Counted from the first letter of the stretch, positions 25,701-35,284 are shown. The stretch: 64,000 bases of DNA from Micromonospora sp. CB01531 (GCF_001905095.1 NZ_LWLS01000068.1:38563-102562), one strand, 5' to 3'. Translations and numbers: made by a program. The notes: a model not told the origin generated them from the letters alone.

Positions 25701-27704
25701 TTTGCGATCACCACGCAGTCGTTCACGCCCCTGAAGCAGCAGGCGCCGAGCAACATCATGGCCGGTGCGAGCGCCGACCCGGCGACCACCAAGACCATCA
25801 CCTGGATGTCGAACCCGCTGACCTCCAGAGACGCCGCGGTGCTGCAGGTCGCCACGAAGGCCGCCTACCAGGCCGGCGGCGAGACCGCGTTCACCAGCTT
25901 CGACGGCACCGCCAAGGAGCTGACCTACGCCGGCTACGAGGACATCGCCCAGAACGGCGTCGTGCGCTCCAACTCGACCACGGCCACCAAGCTGACCCCC
26001 GCGACCCACTACGTGTACCGGGTCGGCGACGGCACCAGCTGGTCGGGCGTACGCGAGTTCTCTACGTCCAGCAACGCAACGGACTTCACCTTCAACGTGT
26101 TCGGCGACACCCAGTCACCGGACCGCGCCGGCCTGGCCGAGTTCGACAAGATCCTGACCTCGATCGAGGGGCAGGCGAAGCTGCCGGACTTCACGATGCA
26201 CGTGGGTGACTTCACCGATGACGCCGGCAAGTTCGCCCAGATGGACGCCATCGCAGGCATGCTCAGCGACCACGAGAAAATCGGGTCCACCGACATGGTC
26301 CGGGTACTGGGCAACCACGAGTACATGGGCGACGACGGGTCCAAGGCCGTACGCATCTTCGGGCAGCCCAACAACGGGTCGAAGGTGAACCCGGACGGCA
26401 CCTACTCGATGGACTACCAGAACATGCACGTCGCGGTGATCGGATGGACCGACGACGCGGCGACGCTGAAGGCCGAGATGGACTGGCTGAAGCAGGACAT
26501 GACAGCCTCCGACAAGCTGTGGAAGGTCGTGGTCACCCACCAGCCGCCGTACGCGACCAACCCGGACGACTCCGACCTGTTCCGCAAGGACCTGCCGAAG
26601 GCCGCCGACGAGCTGGGTATCGACCTGGTCTTCTCCGGGCACGACCACGCCTACGGCCGGACCGACCCGCTGAAGGCGGGCGTGAAGACCGACGGCGGCA
26701 CCGTGTACGTGGTGACCGGCACGACCGGGCCCAAGCACTACTCGGCCGCGAATGACGGCACCTTCGCAGTGATGGACGACGGCCAGTTCGCCATGTACGT
26801 CACCGTCGAGGTCGCAGGAGGCAAGCTGTCGCTGACCGCGAAGCGGGCCGATGAGTCGATCATCGACGAGTACAGCCTCGTCAAGGACATCGACGCGCCC
26901 GTGGTCACCGTGTCCGGTGTCGCGGACCAAGGCGTCTACAACCACGCGGTGACCCCGGTGGTGAAGGTGACCGATGCCCACGCCGACACCACCACGGTGA
27001 CGCTGAACGGACACCCCTACGACGGTCGCCCAATTGAGGCGGACGGGCACTACGACTTCAAGGTCGTCGCGGTTGACAAGGCGGGAAACCGATCGGAGTC
27101 GTCGGTGACGTTCGTCGTGGATCGGACGGCGCCGGTCATCACGGTGAACGGCATCACCGACGGTCAGGTAGTGAAGCTGAACCAGGCCGTGCCGGTGACG
27201 TGGAGCGCCAGTGACGCGACCTCTGGGGTCGCCGAGTCCCGAGGGGACGTGGCCAGTGGCGAACAGCTCGACACCAAGACGCCGGGACCGCACACCGTTC
27301 GCTTCAGCGCCACCGACCGCGCCGGAAACACGGCAACAGTGACGATCAGCTACCGGGTCGAGTACGTGCTCGGCGACCTCGAGGGCCCGCTGAGCGACAC
27401 AAGCGCCCCGTTCAACGCCGGCCGGGTGATCCCGGTGAAGTTCGTCCTGACCGATGCAGCCGGCAAGCCCGTGTTGGACGCCGCCCCGCGCGTCCTCATC
27501 GCACCCGTCACCGATGGGCAGGTGGGTCCTGAGACGCCGGCAACCTCGGCGTCCGGCAACGATGCCAACCTCGTGCGTCTGGCCGAGACCAATGGCCTGT
27601 ACGCGTACAACTGGAGCACGAAGGGGCTTGCCGCGGGTGACTACCGGGTCCGAATCGATCTGGGCGACGGGGCCGTGCACACGGTGACGGTGCGGCTGCA
27701 GTAG
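22755..27704 (+). CDS. Secreted phosphodiester glycosidase / metallophosphatase multidomain protein
   Basis: 1,649 residues. A Sec signal (MKLSRKRSQ, LLLGNAQSASA) is followed by a NAGPA-type phosphodiester glycosidase domain (~45-305: INADYYNMSDGYPLG, HLDSGGSATFATR, ANGFLLV), a bacterial Ig-like domain (~320-400), a carbohydrate-binding-like beta-sandwich beginning VLYDFEDGIGDW (~490-660), a cohesin-like domain (~770-910), and a purple-acid-phosphatase-like metallophosphoesterase (~1110-1350: GDTQ, GDFTDD, GNHEYMG, THQPP, GHDHAYGR, all metal ligands present). The end has Ig-like units and a PxKF-type domain (GRVIPVKFVLTDAAGKPV). It probably attacks phosphodiester-linked cell-wall or environmental glycans outside the cell and releases phosphate. 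The substrate is unknown. Confidence 0.85.
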   Translation: MKLSRKRSQAILTAVAASALLLGNAQSASAMGGFSPTSPITATPINQNTQQIAPGVVQSDYIFNDRDGQRMESHVLDIDMPKRPELTIEAGLPNDGKGTPWYGMQPMSKQAEAATRPGHQVIAAINADYYNMSDGYPLGVVVKDGTVLKTDMAANWFFFGMKKDGSYLMGDRALFNQVKNDLQQALSGDAQVIKNGARDENQIATKGAPNNLDPRIGIGVRRDGTIFFAEIDGRQTGFSRGLTMSDFADYMLFLGAYNAIHLDSGGSATFATRTPGIDTVQVVNRPSDGEERPVANGFLLVSSAPMTHEFAAAAVAPNGMTVTPHSTLQFSVKGQDATGASAPVPASGLSWSLADPTFGTIDANGLFTSTGKQGQTQAILSHNGKQVGSAWVEVALPDTLAFGQAEISLDYGAVKPFGLTARYQGRDVRLKPGDISWGGIPDEMGTMDDANVFHAASSGSFDTQVTATLTGSDVQASVHVLLGQMPVVLYDFEDGIGDWKAGTAGRGEVSQLHWNTYPDDLTRFGDHALQVNFDFTKGQLNATLGAYAGPASSKPIPGRPKAIGAWVYGTPEAQGYWLRCYIYDAKGQFQPINFTTQTEGIDWLGWKYVEAEIPDGLVGPFTTFPNQMFRIMSLKSGMPGGNPLRKGFVAIDNVRVTYGASVDDMFPPTVHALNVDGKTFTNSQVEISTSFAEDTTDKYATGINYDRVRMWVDGTEYTNAEGVYALNKGLNTVALSHLSFADGIHRVDASVQDHFGNETLKTGYFTVKTGSGTSVGLSSPDAVANLGGTYRLHLTTTDAADVTGVDTKIRIGKDFPVTGVDFAASASGSTWGYDAATGVLTLHVVNSNAAAGPATLATINVSVTGGVAPGTKLAWEVTSSTIRYASDRPSKFAPTFSERPASVDVVAALKLAVNSTVVGRPGKVTVTDAAGKPVAGATVTMLSAGKATKLGTTGADGVLTSAQLTDTVKKYDLFAQTEQGRSFAITTQSFTPLKQQAPSNIMAGASADPATTKTITWMSNPLTSRDAAVLQVATKAAYQAGGETAFTSFDGTAKELTYAGYEDIAQNGVVRSNSTTATKLTPATHYVYRVGDGTSWSGVREFSTSSNATDFTFNVFGDTQSPDRAGLAEFDKILTSIEGQAKLPDFTMHVGDFTDDAGKFAQMDAIAGMLSDHEKIGSTDMVRVLGNHEYMGDDGSKAVRIFGQPNNGSKVNPDGTYSMDYQNMHVAVIGWTDDAATLKAEMDWLKQDMTASDKLWKVVVTHQPPYATNPDDSDLFRKDLPKAADELGIDLVFSGHDHAYGRTDPLKAGVKTDGGTVYVVTGTTGPKHYSAANDGTFAVMDDGQFAMYVTVEVAGGKLSLTAKRADESIIDEYSLVKDIDAPVVTVSGVADQGVYNHAVTPVVKVTDAHADTTTVTLNGHPYDGRPIEADGHYDFKVVAVDKAGNRSESSVTFVVDRTAPVITVNGITDGQVVKLNQAVPVTWSASDATSGVAESRGDVASGEQLDTKTPGPHTVRFSATDRAGNTATVTISYRVEYVLGDLEGPLSDTSAPFNAGRVIPVKFVLTDAAGKPVLDAAPRVLIAPVTDGQVGPETPATSASGNDANLVRLAETNGLYAYNWSTKGLAAGDYRVRIDLGDGAVHTVTVRLQ

Positions 27705-27759
27705 GGACAGCTGGCCACCCTGCCCCGATCGTCGGCAGCTAACCCCCACTCAGGGGTTC

Positions 27760-27804
27760 GTATGCCGCCGGGCTCGGACCGCGCGTCCGAGCCCGGCGGC
27801 ATAC
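27760..27804. terminator. Strong hairpin terminator
   Basis: A perfect 20-bp stem (27,760-27,779 with 27,785-27,804) closes a five-base CGCGC loop 55 bases after the glycosidase stop. There is no U-tract, as usual in actinomycetes. Confidence 0.85.
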
Positions 27805-28474
27805 GGCCCGTAGGCACTCAGTCAGCGGCGGCCGTCTATGACAGAACGCCGCCGTGCACTCGCCCCAACGATCTCGACGTGACGGATCCCGTGAGCAGCG
27901 GCATCTGAGGTTCCCTCCGGGACACCTTCGGCCTGTTGGCAGGTGACGGCGGCGTACAAAGGCCGGGGCGCAGTCCTTCCCCGTGCCACGGATCGAGCGA
28001 CACGGGGAGCAGGCCTGGTGCGCCAGCCGGCCCACCGGTCAAGACACCGGCACTCCCGAGGAAGTCATTGACTGCGCCTGGGCACCGCCACCCGGCCAGC
28101 GTCATGACCTGCCCACCGGACCCGCAGCGGTGCGAAAGCATCACGGAACGCGATCAGCCCCCGTGGCATCGGCGAGGCTCCGGCCAGCAGCCGAGCCTCC
28201 GTATGCCCGACAACGCCCCGCCCGTCAGCAGTGGCAACGATCGTCGGACGCGACCCGATGACCTACGTGTCGCCAAGGCGAAACTTCGCCACAAGGTTGA
28301 CATCGTCGACGACCGCGCAGCCGCAATCGCCCGGTGTTGCCACGGCGCGAACTAGGGCGTGTCTTGTGGACCTTGGGGGAATAGGACCCTGTCCTCCTGC
28401 ATGTCCGGGTCGGATCCCCAGCGGGAACGAGGGACCGCTCAGCGCGCCGGTGTCGGTCGCCGCGACGTAGGACA
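27805..28474. other. Gene-poor stretch, ~670 bp
   Basis: Several short frames overlap without clear coding bias. One (+, near 28,005-28,090) reads CASRPTGQDTGTPEEVIDC, weakly like the fragment at 2,719-2,868. No complete gene is supported; probably decayed DNA. Confidence 0.4.
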
Positions 28475-30106
28475 TCATGTGCGGCAAAATCGGGTCGGTG
28501 TGAACGGCCGACCAGGTGGCGCGGTGGGCCGCCATACCGGATTCAGTTGGATCGCCAGAACTGGGGCATGCCAGGCATCCCCCAGTTGCTGGAGCAGGCC
28601 GAACTCGCGGCGGGGGTGGTTGACCTCGGCGCCGGCGAGGAAGCTGATCAGCACGTCGTCGGCGCCCATCCGGCCGATGATCCCCGCGTGGAACGTTGGC
28701 ACCTCGACCACCGGAATTCTGATCTTCTGGCCGGTCGGGGCCTCGGCGGCGCTCACCGTCGGCAGGAAGGCGACAACGCGTACGCCCGGGATCGGGCACA
28801 GGATCTGGTAGCGGTAGAAGGGCGCGTTGTCCAGCATCGAGCGGACGAACGGTTCATCGGGTGTGCTGGCGGCCCGGTTACCGATGGTCGTCACCTTGAA
28901 CATCACCCGCAGTAGCCACCCGGCGGCCAGCCCCCATCCGCCATTGGCATCCGCCGGCGGGTAGTACACGTTCGCCGCGCGGACCAGCGGGCTGAACATC
29001 GCCAGGGCGCGCACCGGAGAGTCGGGCCGGTCCCGCAGGTAGGTGCGGGCCACCGTCGCCCCTTCGCTCTGTCCGACCAGAGCGATCGGCCGGCCGGTGC
29101 GCTGGTGGACCGCCTGCACCTGCGCGGCGAGCAACTGGGAGCTGGACTCCAACGATCGGTGGGTGGCCTCTGGCCGATACGGCAGCGGCCGGCCAGCCGA
29201 GTCCAGGCCAACGTACGAGAACAACTCCACGTTTGGATCCGCCGCGGACCGGCCGTCGTACGCCGAGTCGTGCCCGGCCAGCAGGATCACCGCGTAGGGC
29301 ACCTGCGGCGGTAGCGGTCGGGTAAAGATCGGCGGCGTGAAGGTGTTGGCCTGGTTGCGGGGCTGGGAGAGCACCTGCGACGCCAGCGGGACGACCAGCG
29401 CCAGCACCACGACGATCGGTGCGACCGGCACCCCCGCCCAACGTACCCGCCGCTGCCGTACGGCCGCGCGCACCGTTTGCCGCCACAGCAGGCCGTTGAG
29501 CGCTCCGGCGGCTGCGGCGACGAGTGGGGTCCACACCTCCGGTGCGCGCCACACCAGCGCGCCGAGAACGGTGATCACGGCGAAATCGAGTAGCGACCAG
29601 CCGACCAGTTCGATCGGCGGCAATCCGCGCCACCACCCCGGGTCCACTGACATCCGCTGCAGGAAGGGGGCGAGCAGCAGCATCGGAATCAGGGAGGCGA
29701 ACAGGAACCAGGACAGCGAGACCACCGACGCCGCGACCGAATAGGCGGCGAACGGCAGAACGAGGACCGCCCCGAACGCGGCCACCCCGACGTTGCGCAG
29801 CACAAGCGCCCGGTACGGCGGCCGCGGCGCATGCGCCGGCCAGGCCAGGCTGACGATCGTCGCGGACAGCACCCCACGCAGCGCGATCAGGGTCAGCAGG
29901 CCGGACCCGAACATCAGCCAGGAGTTGTGGTAGACCAGCAGCCAACGCATATCGTGGTAGGAGTCGTACGGCCAGACCGCCGTGACCTGCGGCGCCAGCC
30001 CCTCGGCCGGGAAGAACCCGACCAGCACCAGCACGAAGACCTCAGCCAGCGGGACCGCTGCGGCGATCCCGAGCAGCGCCAACAGCCGCCGATGCGTTGG
30101 TGGCAC
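28475..30106 (-). CDS. Polytopic membrane protein with alpha/beta hydrolase domain
   Basis: 543 residues from a GTG at 30106 behind GGAGGAGG; the frame is open further upstream but that sequence is not protein-like. About seven hydrophobic helices fill residues 1-265 (LLALLGIAAAVPLAEVFVLV, LLTLIALRGVL, IVVVLALVVPLASQVL). The C-terminal ~270 residues form an alpha/beta hydrolase: VILLAGHDS, the nucleophile elbow VGQSEGA, and FHAGI near the end. The catalytic domain probably faces outward. Streptomyces/Micromonospora relatives are uncharacterised. It is divergent from the subtilase gene at 30543. Confidence 0.75.
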   Translation of the reverse strand: MPPTHRRLLALLGIAAAVPLAEVFVLVLVGFFPAEGLAPQVTAVWPYDSYHDMRWLLVYHNSWLMFGSGLLTLIALRGVLSATIVSLAWPAHAPRPPYRALVLRNVGVAAFGAVLVLPFAAYSVAASVVSLSWFLFASLIPMLLLAPFLQRMSVDPGWWRGLPPIELVGWSLLDFAVITVLGALVWRAPEVWTPLVAAAAGALNGLLWRQTVRAAVRQRRVRWAGVPVAPIVVVLALVVPLASQVLSQPRNQANTFTPPIFTRPLPPQVPYAVILLAGHDSAYDGRSAADPNVELFSYVGLDSAGRPLPYRPEATHRSLESSSQLLAAQVQAVHQRTGRPIALVGQSEGATVARTYLRDRPDSPVRALAMFSPLVRAANVYYPPADANGGWGLAAGWLLRVMFKVTTIGNRAASTPDEPFVRSMLDNAPFYRYQILCPIPGVRVVAFLPTVSAAEAPTGQKIRIPVVEVPTFHAGIIGRMGADDVLISFLAGAEVNHPRREFGLLQQLGDAWHAPVLAIQLNPVWRPTAPPGRPFTPTRFCRT

Positions 30107-30542
30107 GGGTCCTCCTCCGGTACGCGTCAGCTCGGCGCCGACTTCCCGCGTTTGGCGATTACATAGGGCTGAACGATCAGATGGATCCGTCAGTTGCCCC
30201 GTTACCCACAGCTTTCGATCTTCGACTTTCCCGGCAAGCCTGTTGAGCTGGGTCGGGTCAGGGATCCCCCATTCCACGATCGCGTCGTACTGAGACTGCG
30301 GGGTTCTGGGCGAGCAATCCGTACCGATGGCGGGTGCTGAGGGACCTCGCCGGCATGGTCGACCGACTGGGAGCGGTGGGTCTGCGCCGAGTGTGGCGGT
30401 ATCCGGCCATGGCCGACATCCGCCCCACTCGGTCCGTTGATCCTGTCCGGACCCAACTGCGAGATTGGCCAGGCGGCTCAGGTGTTCTCGTGTCTGCGGG
30501 CTTGGCCGCACGGTGATGTTTCACCCCTTGGTTAGGAGCACG
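30107..30542. other. Divergent intergenic region, 436 bp
   Basis: Lies between the GTG of the membrane hydrolase (-) and the ATG of the subtilase (+). A ribosome binding site (TTAGGAG) precedes the subtilase start. No operator or gene is convincing, though the minus-strand frame VEWGIPDPTQLNRLAGKVED is coding-like for ~50 codons. Confidence 0.35.
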
Positions 30543-33500
30543 ATGAAACGACGAACAGGTGTGATTGCCGCGGCGTCGGCCGTGTTGATCGCCGCGGCGT
30601 TGATGGAGCCTGCGGCCGCAGCCGCCGACCCACCCAGCCCGGCTGGCTCCGAGAGTGCTGGCGCGAGCAAGGTCGAACCCGGTGATCCCGACGGGCCACA
30701 GGGTCCGGGTCGGTCGCCCGTTGCTGGGCTCGACGACCGGGCCGGGCGCGACAACCCGGATTCGATCTACAGCGCGGGGAAGACCGACGGGTTCCAGCCG
30801 CTGACCGACGATTCGCTGTCGGATACTGCGGCCGAGAAGCTGGGCAACGCCGACACCAGGCTGCTGCAGCAGGCGCATGCGTCGAAGAAGAAGTCTGTCA
30901 CGGTGTTGATGCTGGCCCGGAAGGGCGCGACCGAGGACGTCGTCGCCGCAGTGGAGAAGGCCGGCGGGACCGTCGGGTCGGTGACCGGAAAGGTCGGCTA
31001 CGTCCGGGCGACCGTCCCGACCGACCGCGTTACCACCTTGGCCGGCCTTCGGTCGGTCGCGGCGATCGACCTGGACCGGACATACAAGATCCCGCGCCCG
31101 GATCTGGGCGCCGCGGGTGCGAGAACGGCGGCAACGAAGGCCGCGGAGCCGACCGCGCCTGGCGCGAACACGCCCGCCGACAACCCGTACCTGCCGATCA
31201 ACGAGACCGGCGCCGAGGCCTTCGTCAAGGACAACCCGGCCTGGGACGGACGCGGCACGGTCGTCGGCGTGCTGGACACCGGCGTCGACGTCGAGCATCC
31301 CGCGCTACAGACGACCAGCGACGGCAAGCCCAAGATTGTCGATTGGGTAACCGCGACCGATCCGGTCACCGACCGCGACGGCAGCTGGGTGCGGATGTCC
31401 ACCACCAAGAAGGGTCCGACGTTCAGCTACCTGGGCAAGACCTGGACGATCCCGGAGGGCACATTCCAATTCGGCGTGTTCTACGAGGGTGCGACCGCCG
31501 GGAGCGACTTCGAGGGCGACCTCAACCGGGACGGCGACACCCTGGACTTCTACGGGGTTCTCTACGACCCGACCACACACAGGATCTGGGTCGACGGCAA
31601 CAACAACCAGGACCTCACCGACGAGGCACCGATGGCCCCATTCGCGGTCGATCGCCAGGTCGGCCACCTCGGGAGTGACGACCCCGCAACACCACAGAAC
31701 GAGCGCATCCCGTTCGTCGTCGAGTACCGCGACAACGTCGATCTCTCCCCGCTCGGCGGCAGCAACGTCGGCAAGACCGCGAACTACGTGTCCATCGGGT
31801 TGCCGGTCGCCTCGCACGCCACCCATGTGGCGGGGATCATCGCCGGCACGTCGATGTTCGGCGGCCAGATGCACGGCGCCGCACCGGGCGCGCAGATCGT
31901 GTCCGCACGCGCCTGCACTTGGGGCGGTGGCTGCACCCAGGCGGCACTGACCGAGGGCATGATCGACCTGGTCACCAATCGGCATGTCGACGTCGTCAAC
32001 CTGTCCATCGGTGGGCTTCCCGCGTTGAACGACGGCTCCGACGTGATCGCCGCGCTCTACGACAAGCTGATCGACAGCTACGGCGTGCAGATCATCATCG
32101 CCGCCGGCAACGACGGCCTCGGCACCAACACCGTCAGCTCGCCGTCCGTGGCGGGCAAGGCCATCTCGGTCGCCGCGTCCGTCAGCTCCGACACCTGGTG
32201 GGCCGACTACGGGTCGAAGGTCGCCACCAAGCAGGGCATCTTCGGCTTCTCCTCCCGCGGCCCCGCTGAGAACGGCGCGCTGGCGCCGCAGGTGTCCGCG
32301 CCCGGCGCCGCCATCTCCTCGATCCCGATGTGGCTGTCCGGTGAAGCCGTCCCCGAGGCCGGGTATTCGCTGCCGGCCGGGTACGGCATGGCCAACGGCA
32401 CCTCCATGGCGGCCCCGCAGGTCGCCGGAGCGGCGGCACTGCTGCTATCGGCCGCCAAGGCCCGTTCGCTCACGGTCAGCTCAGCGGCGCTGAAGACCGC
32501 CCTGACCGGCACCGCCGACCCGATCCCCGACGTCCCGACCGCCGCGCAGGGCGCCGGCATCATCGACACCGTCGCGGCCTGGAAGCAGCTCAGCGCTGGC
32601 ATCAACACCAATGAGCTCACTGTGTCGGCTCCCGTTTGCAGTTCGCTGTCCGGCCTGCTCGCAACTCCGAACACCGGCGTCGGCATCTACAACCGTTGTC
32701 TGCCAACCGAAGGCGGCCAGGTGACCGGCGCGCAGAAGACCTACAAGGTCAGCGTCACCCGGACCAGCGGTGCCGCCGGGAACGTCGTGCACCGCATCGG
32801 TTGGATCGGCAACGACGGCACGTTCAGCGCCCGCGAAGCAATGCCCCTGCAGCTCGGAAAGGCAGCCGATATCACGGTCACCGCGACCGCGACGACCTCC
32901 GGCGTGCATAGCGCAATCCTGACCATTGATGACCCGGCGACCGGCGGCATCGACCAGTTCGTCGCCGTCACCGTGCTGGCGACCAAGCCGCTGGCCAAAC
33001 CCGACTACGCGGTCACCAGTTCCGGCACGCTCGACCGAACCGGAACCACCTCGCTGCTGGTGCCCGTCCCCGAGGGCGTCGAAGCACTGCAGCTGACCCT
33101 GGGCGGGCTCGCCACCGGCAGCCAGGTCCGCGCATTGCCCATCGACCCCGACGGCATGCCCGCAGACTCCAACGCCAGTTACCACTGCTACACCAACTAC
33201 ACCGACCCGACGAACTGCAACGCCACCGCACGACCGGTGTACCGACCCAAACCCGGCATCTGGGAGTTCGTGATCGAGTCTCGCAGGACGTCTCCAGTCG
33301 AACAGAACCCGTACACCGCAACGGTTTCGCTGCAGGGCATGTCGTTCGATCCGGGGACCGTCACAGTCGACAAGGTGACGATGAACTCGCCGACAAATGT
33401 CGGCTCGACGGGGACGAACACCTTTGGCCCCGCGACCGCCCACGTCGCAACTGGCGAGATCGGCGATGTCCGCAATTTGTTCTCGACGGTATCGCAAGGC

Positions 33501-34943
33501 GAAATCACGTCCAACATGCTCTATGTTCCGCGTCAGACGACCCGGCTCGACGTGACGCTGACACCCAGAGACGCTGCCGATCTGGACTTCTATGTGTATT
33601 TCAACGGCAGGCCGATAGGCCAGAGCACCACGACCGGGGACTCGCCCGAGCACATCGTCATCGATGATCCACAACCGGGTACGTACTTCATCGTGGTCGC
33701 GGGAGTCACCGTGCCCGGAGACAACGTCACGTTCGACTACCACCAAGAGATGTACTCGAAGGGCCTCGGCACGATCACGCCGAAATCCGACGCGAAGTAC
33801 ACGGTTGCCACGGGCCAGTCGATGCCGGTCGACGGGGCAATGATCGTCAGCGCTCGGCAGCTGACCAAGGATCCCATGGTCGGCCGGGTCCGAGTGGCCA
33901 ACGAGTACGGCACGATCATCGGGGCGGCGGACGTCACGGTAGCCACTGTCGATGTCCCCAAACTTGATCTGGTCGCGTGGGCCCCGCCATTCGTCGGCGC
34001 GGCTCTCAATGAAAGCGGCGTAGTCGCGGGAGATCGCCAGTACAACGCCAGGATGACGCCGACCATCTGGACGGCCGCTGACGGGTTCACCAACCTGGAT
34101 CTGGCCGGGGGCAGGTACGGATCGGCTCTGGACCTGAATGACGGCCAGATCGCCGTCGGTATCGCGACAGACAGCGCGTTGCATTATCTTCCCGCCCAAT
34201 GGGCCAAGGACGGATCGCTCACCGTGCTCGGCGTCCCGGATTGGCGGCCCTATTCCAGCGGCTACGCGACCGCCGTGAACAACAAGGCGGTCGTCACCGG
34301 ATTCTCCGAAGCAATCGTCAAAGAGTCTGACGGCAAGAACCACAGCTACAGCGACGGGTTCGTGCGGACGCCAGATGGGACGTTCAGCAAGCTGGCCCAC
34401 CTGTCCTCCGATCAGACGGGAACCCAGCCGCGCGCCATCAACGATGCCGGAACGATCGTCGGTGCCTCCCGCACCGATGGCCATGCGCCGCACGCGGTCG
34501 CCTGGGATGCGACGTCAGGCGCTGTTCAGGATCTCGGCACGCTTCCGGGACAGTATTCGGCCCAGGCAAACGATGTGAACACCTCCGGGACCATCGTGGG
34601 AACCAGCGGTGACGACGCGTTCGTGTGGACCAAGGCCGGCGGAATGCGGCGCCTTGCCGACTACGGATACAACGCGACCGGCGAGAAAGTCACCGACGAC
34701 GGGTGGATCCTCGGAACTGTCGAACTCTTCCCGGACGTCGCGGTGTCAGCGATGTGGGACCCGCAGGGACGGCTCTGGGATCTGTCCGGCATGGTGCCGC
34801 TCTCTGCCGGTGACCGGTTCACGCCGACCTACAGCTTCGACATCAACGATCACCACCAGCTGATGGTCTACGGCGAGGGCGGCCCGAACGCCGCCTGGTC
34901 CAGCTCGGTGATGCTGAGCATCCCGGCACGTCTGGGCAACTAG
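30543..34943 (+). CDS. Secreted subtilisin-like (S8) serine protease with C-terminal HAF-like repeats
   Basis: 1,466 residues from the ATG at 30543. A signal peptide (MKRRTGVIAAASAVLIAAAL, cleavage near AAA-DP) is followed by an I9-like propeptide and an S8 catalytic domain with Asp in VVGVLDTGVDVEHPAL (~res 245), His in ASHATHVAGIIAG (~425), the oxyanion Asn in IIAAGNDG (~521) and Ser in GTSMAAPQVAGAAAL (~620). Beta-rich domains follow, then ~300 C-terminal residues with HAF-like repeats (AINDAGTIVGASR, ANDVNTSGTIVGTS, AFVWTKAGGMRRLAD). It degrades protein outside the cell or at the wall; a strong terminator follows. Confidence 0.88.
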   Translation: MKRRTGVIAAASAVLIAAALMEPAAAAADPPSPAGSESAGASKVEPGDPDGPQGPGRSPVAGLDDRAGRDNPDSIYSAGKTDGFQPLTDDSLSDTAAEKLGNADTRLLQQAHASKKKSVTVLMLARKGATEDVVAAVEKAGGTVGSVTGKVGYVRATVPTDRVTTLAGLRSVAAIDLDRTYKIPRPDLGAAGARTAATKAAEPTAPGANTPADNPYLPINETGAEAFVKDNPAWDGRGTVVGVLDTGVDVEHPALQTTSDGKPKIVDWVTATDPVTDRDGSWVRMSTTKKGPTFSYLGKTWTIPEGTFQFGVFYEGATAGSDFEGDLNRDGDTLDFYGVLYDPTTHRIWVDGNNNQDLTDEAPMAPFAVDRQVGHLGSDDPATPQNERIPFVVEYRDNVDLSPLGGSNVGKTANYVSIGLPVASHATHVAGIIAGTSMFGGQMHGAAPGAQIVSARACTWGGGCTQAALTEGMIDLVTNRHVDVVNLSIGGLPALNDGSDVIAALYDKLIDSYGVQIIIAAGNDGLGTNTVSSPSVAGKAISVAASVSSDTWWADYGSKVATKQGIFGFSSRGPAENGALAPQVSAPGAAISSIPMWLSGEAVPEAGYSLPAGYGMANGTSMAAPQVAGAAALLLSAAKARSLTVSSAALKTALTGTADPIPDVPTAAQGAGIIDTVAAWKQLSAGINTNELTVSAPVCSSLSGLLATPNTGVGIYNRCLPTEGGQVTGAQKTYKVSVTRTSGAAGNVVHRIGWIGNDGTFSAREAMPLQLGKAADITVTATATTSGVHSAILTIDDPATGGIDQFVAVTVLATKPLAKPDYAVTSSGTLDRTGTTSLLVPVPEGVEALQLTLGGLATGSQVRALPIDPDGMPADSNASYHCYTNYTDPTNCNATARPVYRPKPGIWEFVIESRRTSPVEQNPYTATVSLQGMSFDPGTVTVDKVTMNSPTNVGSTGTNTFGPATAHVATGEIGDVRNLFSTVSQGEITSNMLYVPRQTTRLDVTLTPRDAADLDFYVYFNGRPIGQSTTTGDSPEHIVIDDPQPGTYFIVVAGVTVPGDNVTFDYHQEMYSKGLGTITPKSDAKYTVATGQSMPVDGAMIVSARQLTKDPMVGRVRVANEYGTIIGAADVTVATVDVPKLDLVAWAPPFVGAALNESGVVAGDRQYNARMTPTIWTAADGFTNLDLAGGRYGSALDLNDGQIAVGIATDSALHYLPAQWAKDGSLTVLGVPDWRPYSSGYATAVNNKAVVTGFSEAIVKESDGKNHSYSDGFVRTPDGTFSKLAHLSSDQTGTQPRAINDAGTIVGASRTDGHAPHAVAWDATSGAVQDLGTLPGQYSAQANDVNTSGTIVGTSGDDAFVWTKAGGMRRLADYGYNATGEKVTDDGWILGTVELFPDVAVSAMWDPQGRLWDLSGMVPLSAGDRFTPTYSFDINDHHQLMVYGEGGPNAAWSSSVMLSIPARLGN

Positions 34944-34958
34944 ACCCCGGTCCCACCT

Positions 34959-34998
34959 CGTCCCGTCGAGCCACCGCAGTCGGTGGCTCGACGGGACG
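34959..34998. terminator. Bidirectional hairpin terminator
   Basis: A perfect 17-bp stem (34,959-34,975 with 34,982-34,998) with a GCAGTC loop lies between the converging subtilase gene and the C-terminal LuxR fragment. Confidence 0.85.
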
Positions 34999-35005
34999 AA
35001 GGCGT

Positions 35006-35284
35006 TCAGAGCCAGCCCCGGTCCCGCGCGTGCCAGCCAAGCAACACCCGGGAATCGGCGCCGGCCAGATCCATCAGCCTGCGGACCCTGCGCTGCATGG
35101 TCCGCAGGCCGATCCCCAGCCGGGCAGCGACCGCGGCATCGGTGTACCCAGCCAGCAACAGCATCAGGACCTCCCGGTCCGCCGGGTCGGCGAGATCCTT
35201 CGGCGATGCCAAGTTCGGATCGACCCTACGGCCGAGGGCCTCCCGCAGTTGCATGGCCGACCGCCACAGGCTCACCAACTTGAT
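35006..35284 (-). pseudogene. TrmB/LuxR-type regulator, 3' part (LuxR HTH) split by the TnpB element
   Basis: The minus-strand frame reads IKLVSLWRSAMQLREALG, DPADREVLMLLLAGYTDAAV, AARLGIGLRTMQRRVRRLMD, a LuxR-type C-terminal helix-turn-helix, and ends at 35006. It has no start of its own. The N-terminal half of the same gene lies at 37,423-38,180; the two are separated by the TnpB element. Joining the flanks at TTGAT restores an open frame (...SVSGQ-IKLVSLW...). Confidence 0.75.

Noticed and set aside
24288..26009. 573-codon antisense open frame
   Set aside because: Same reason: a shadow of the multidomain enzyme gene, low-complexity translation.
26115..27749. 544-codon open frame antisense to the glycosidase/phosphatase gene
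   Set aside because: It mirrors the strong third-position G/C of the + gene and has no motifs; a typical high-GC shadow frame.
32481..34493. 670-codon open frame antisense to the subtilase
   Set aside because: Shadow of a long high-GC gene; no start signal or domain.
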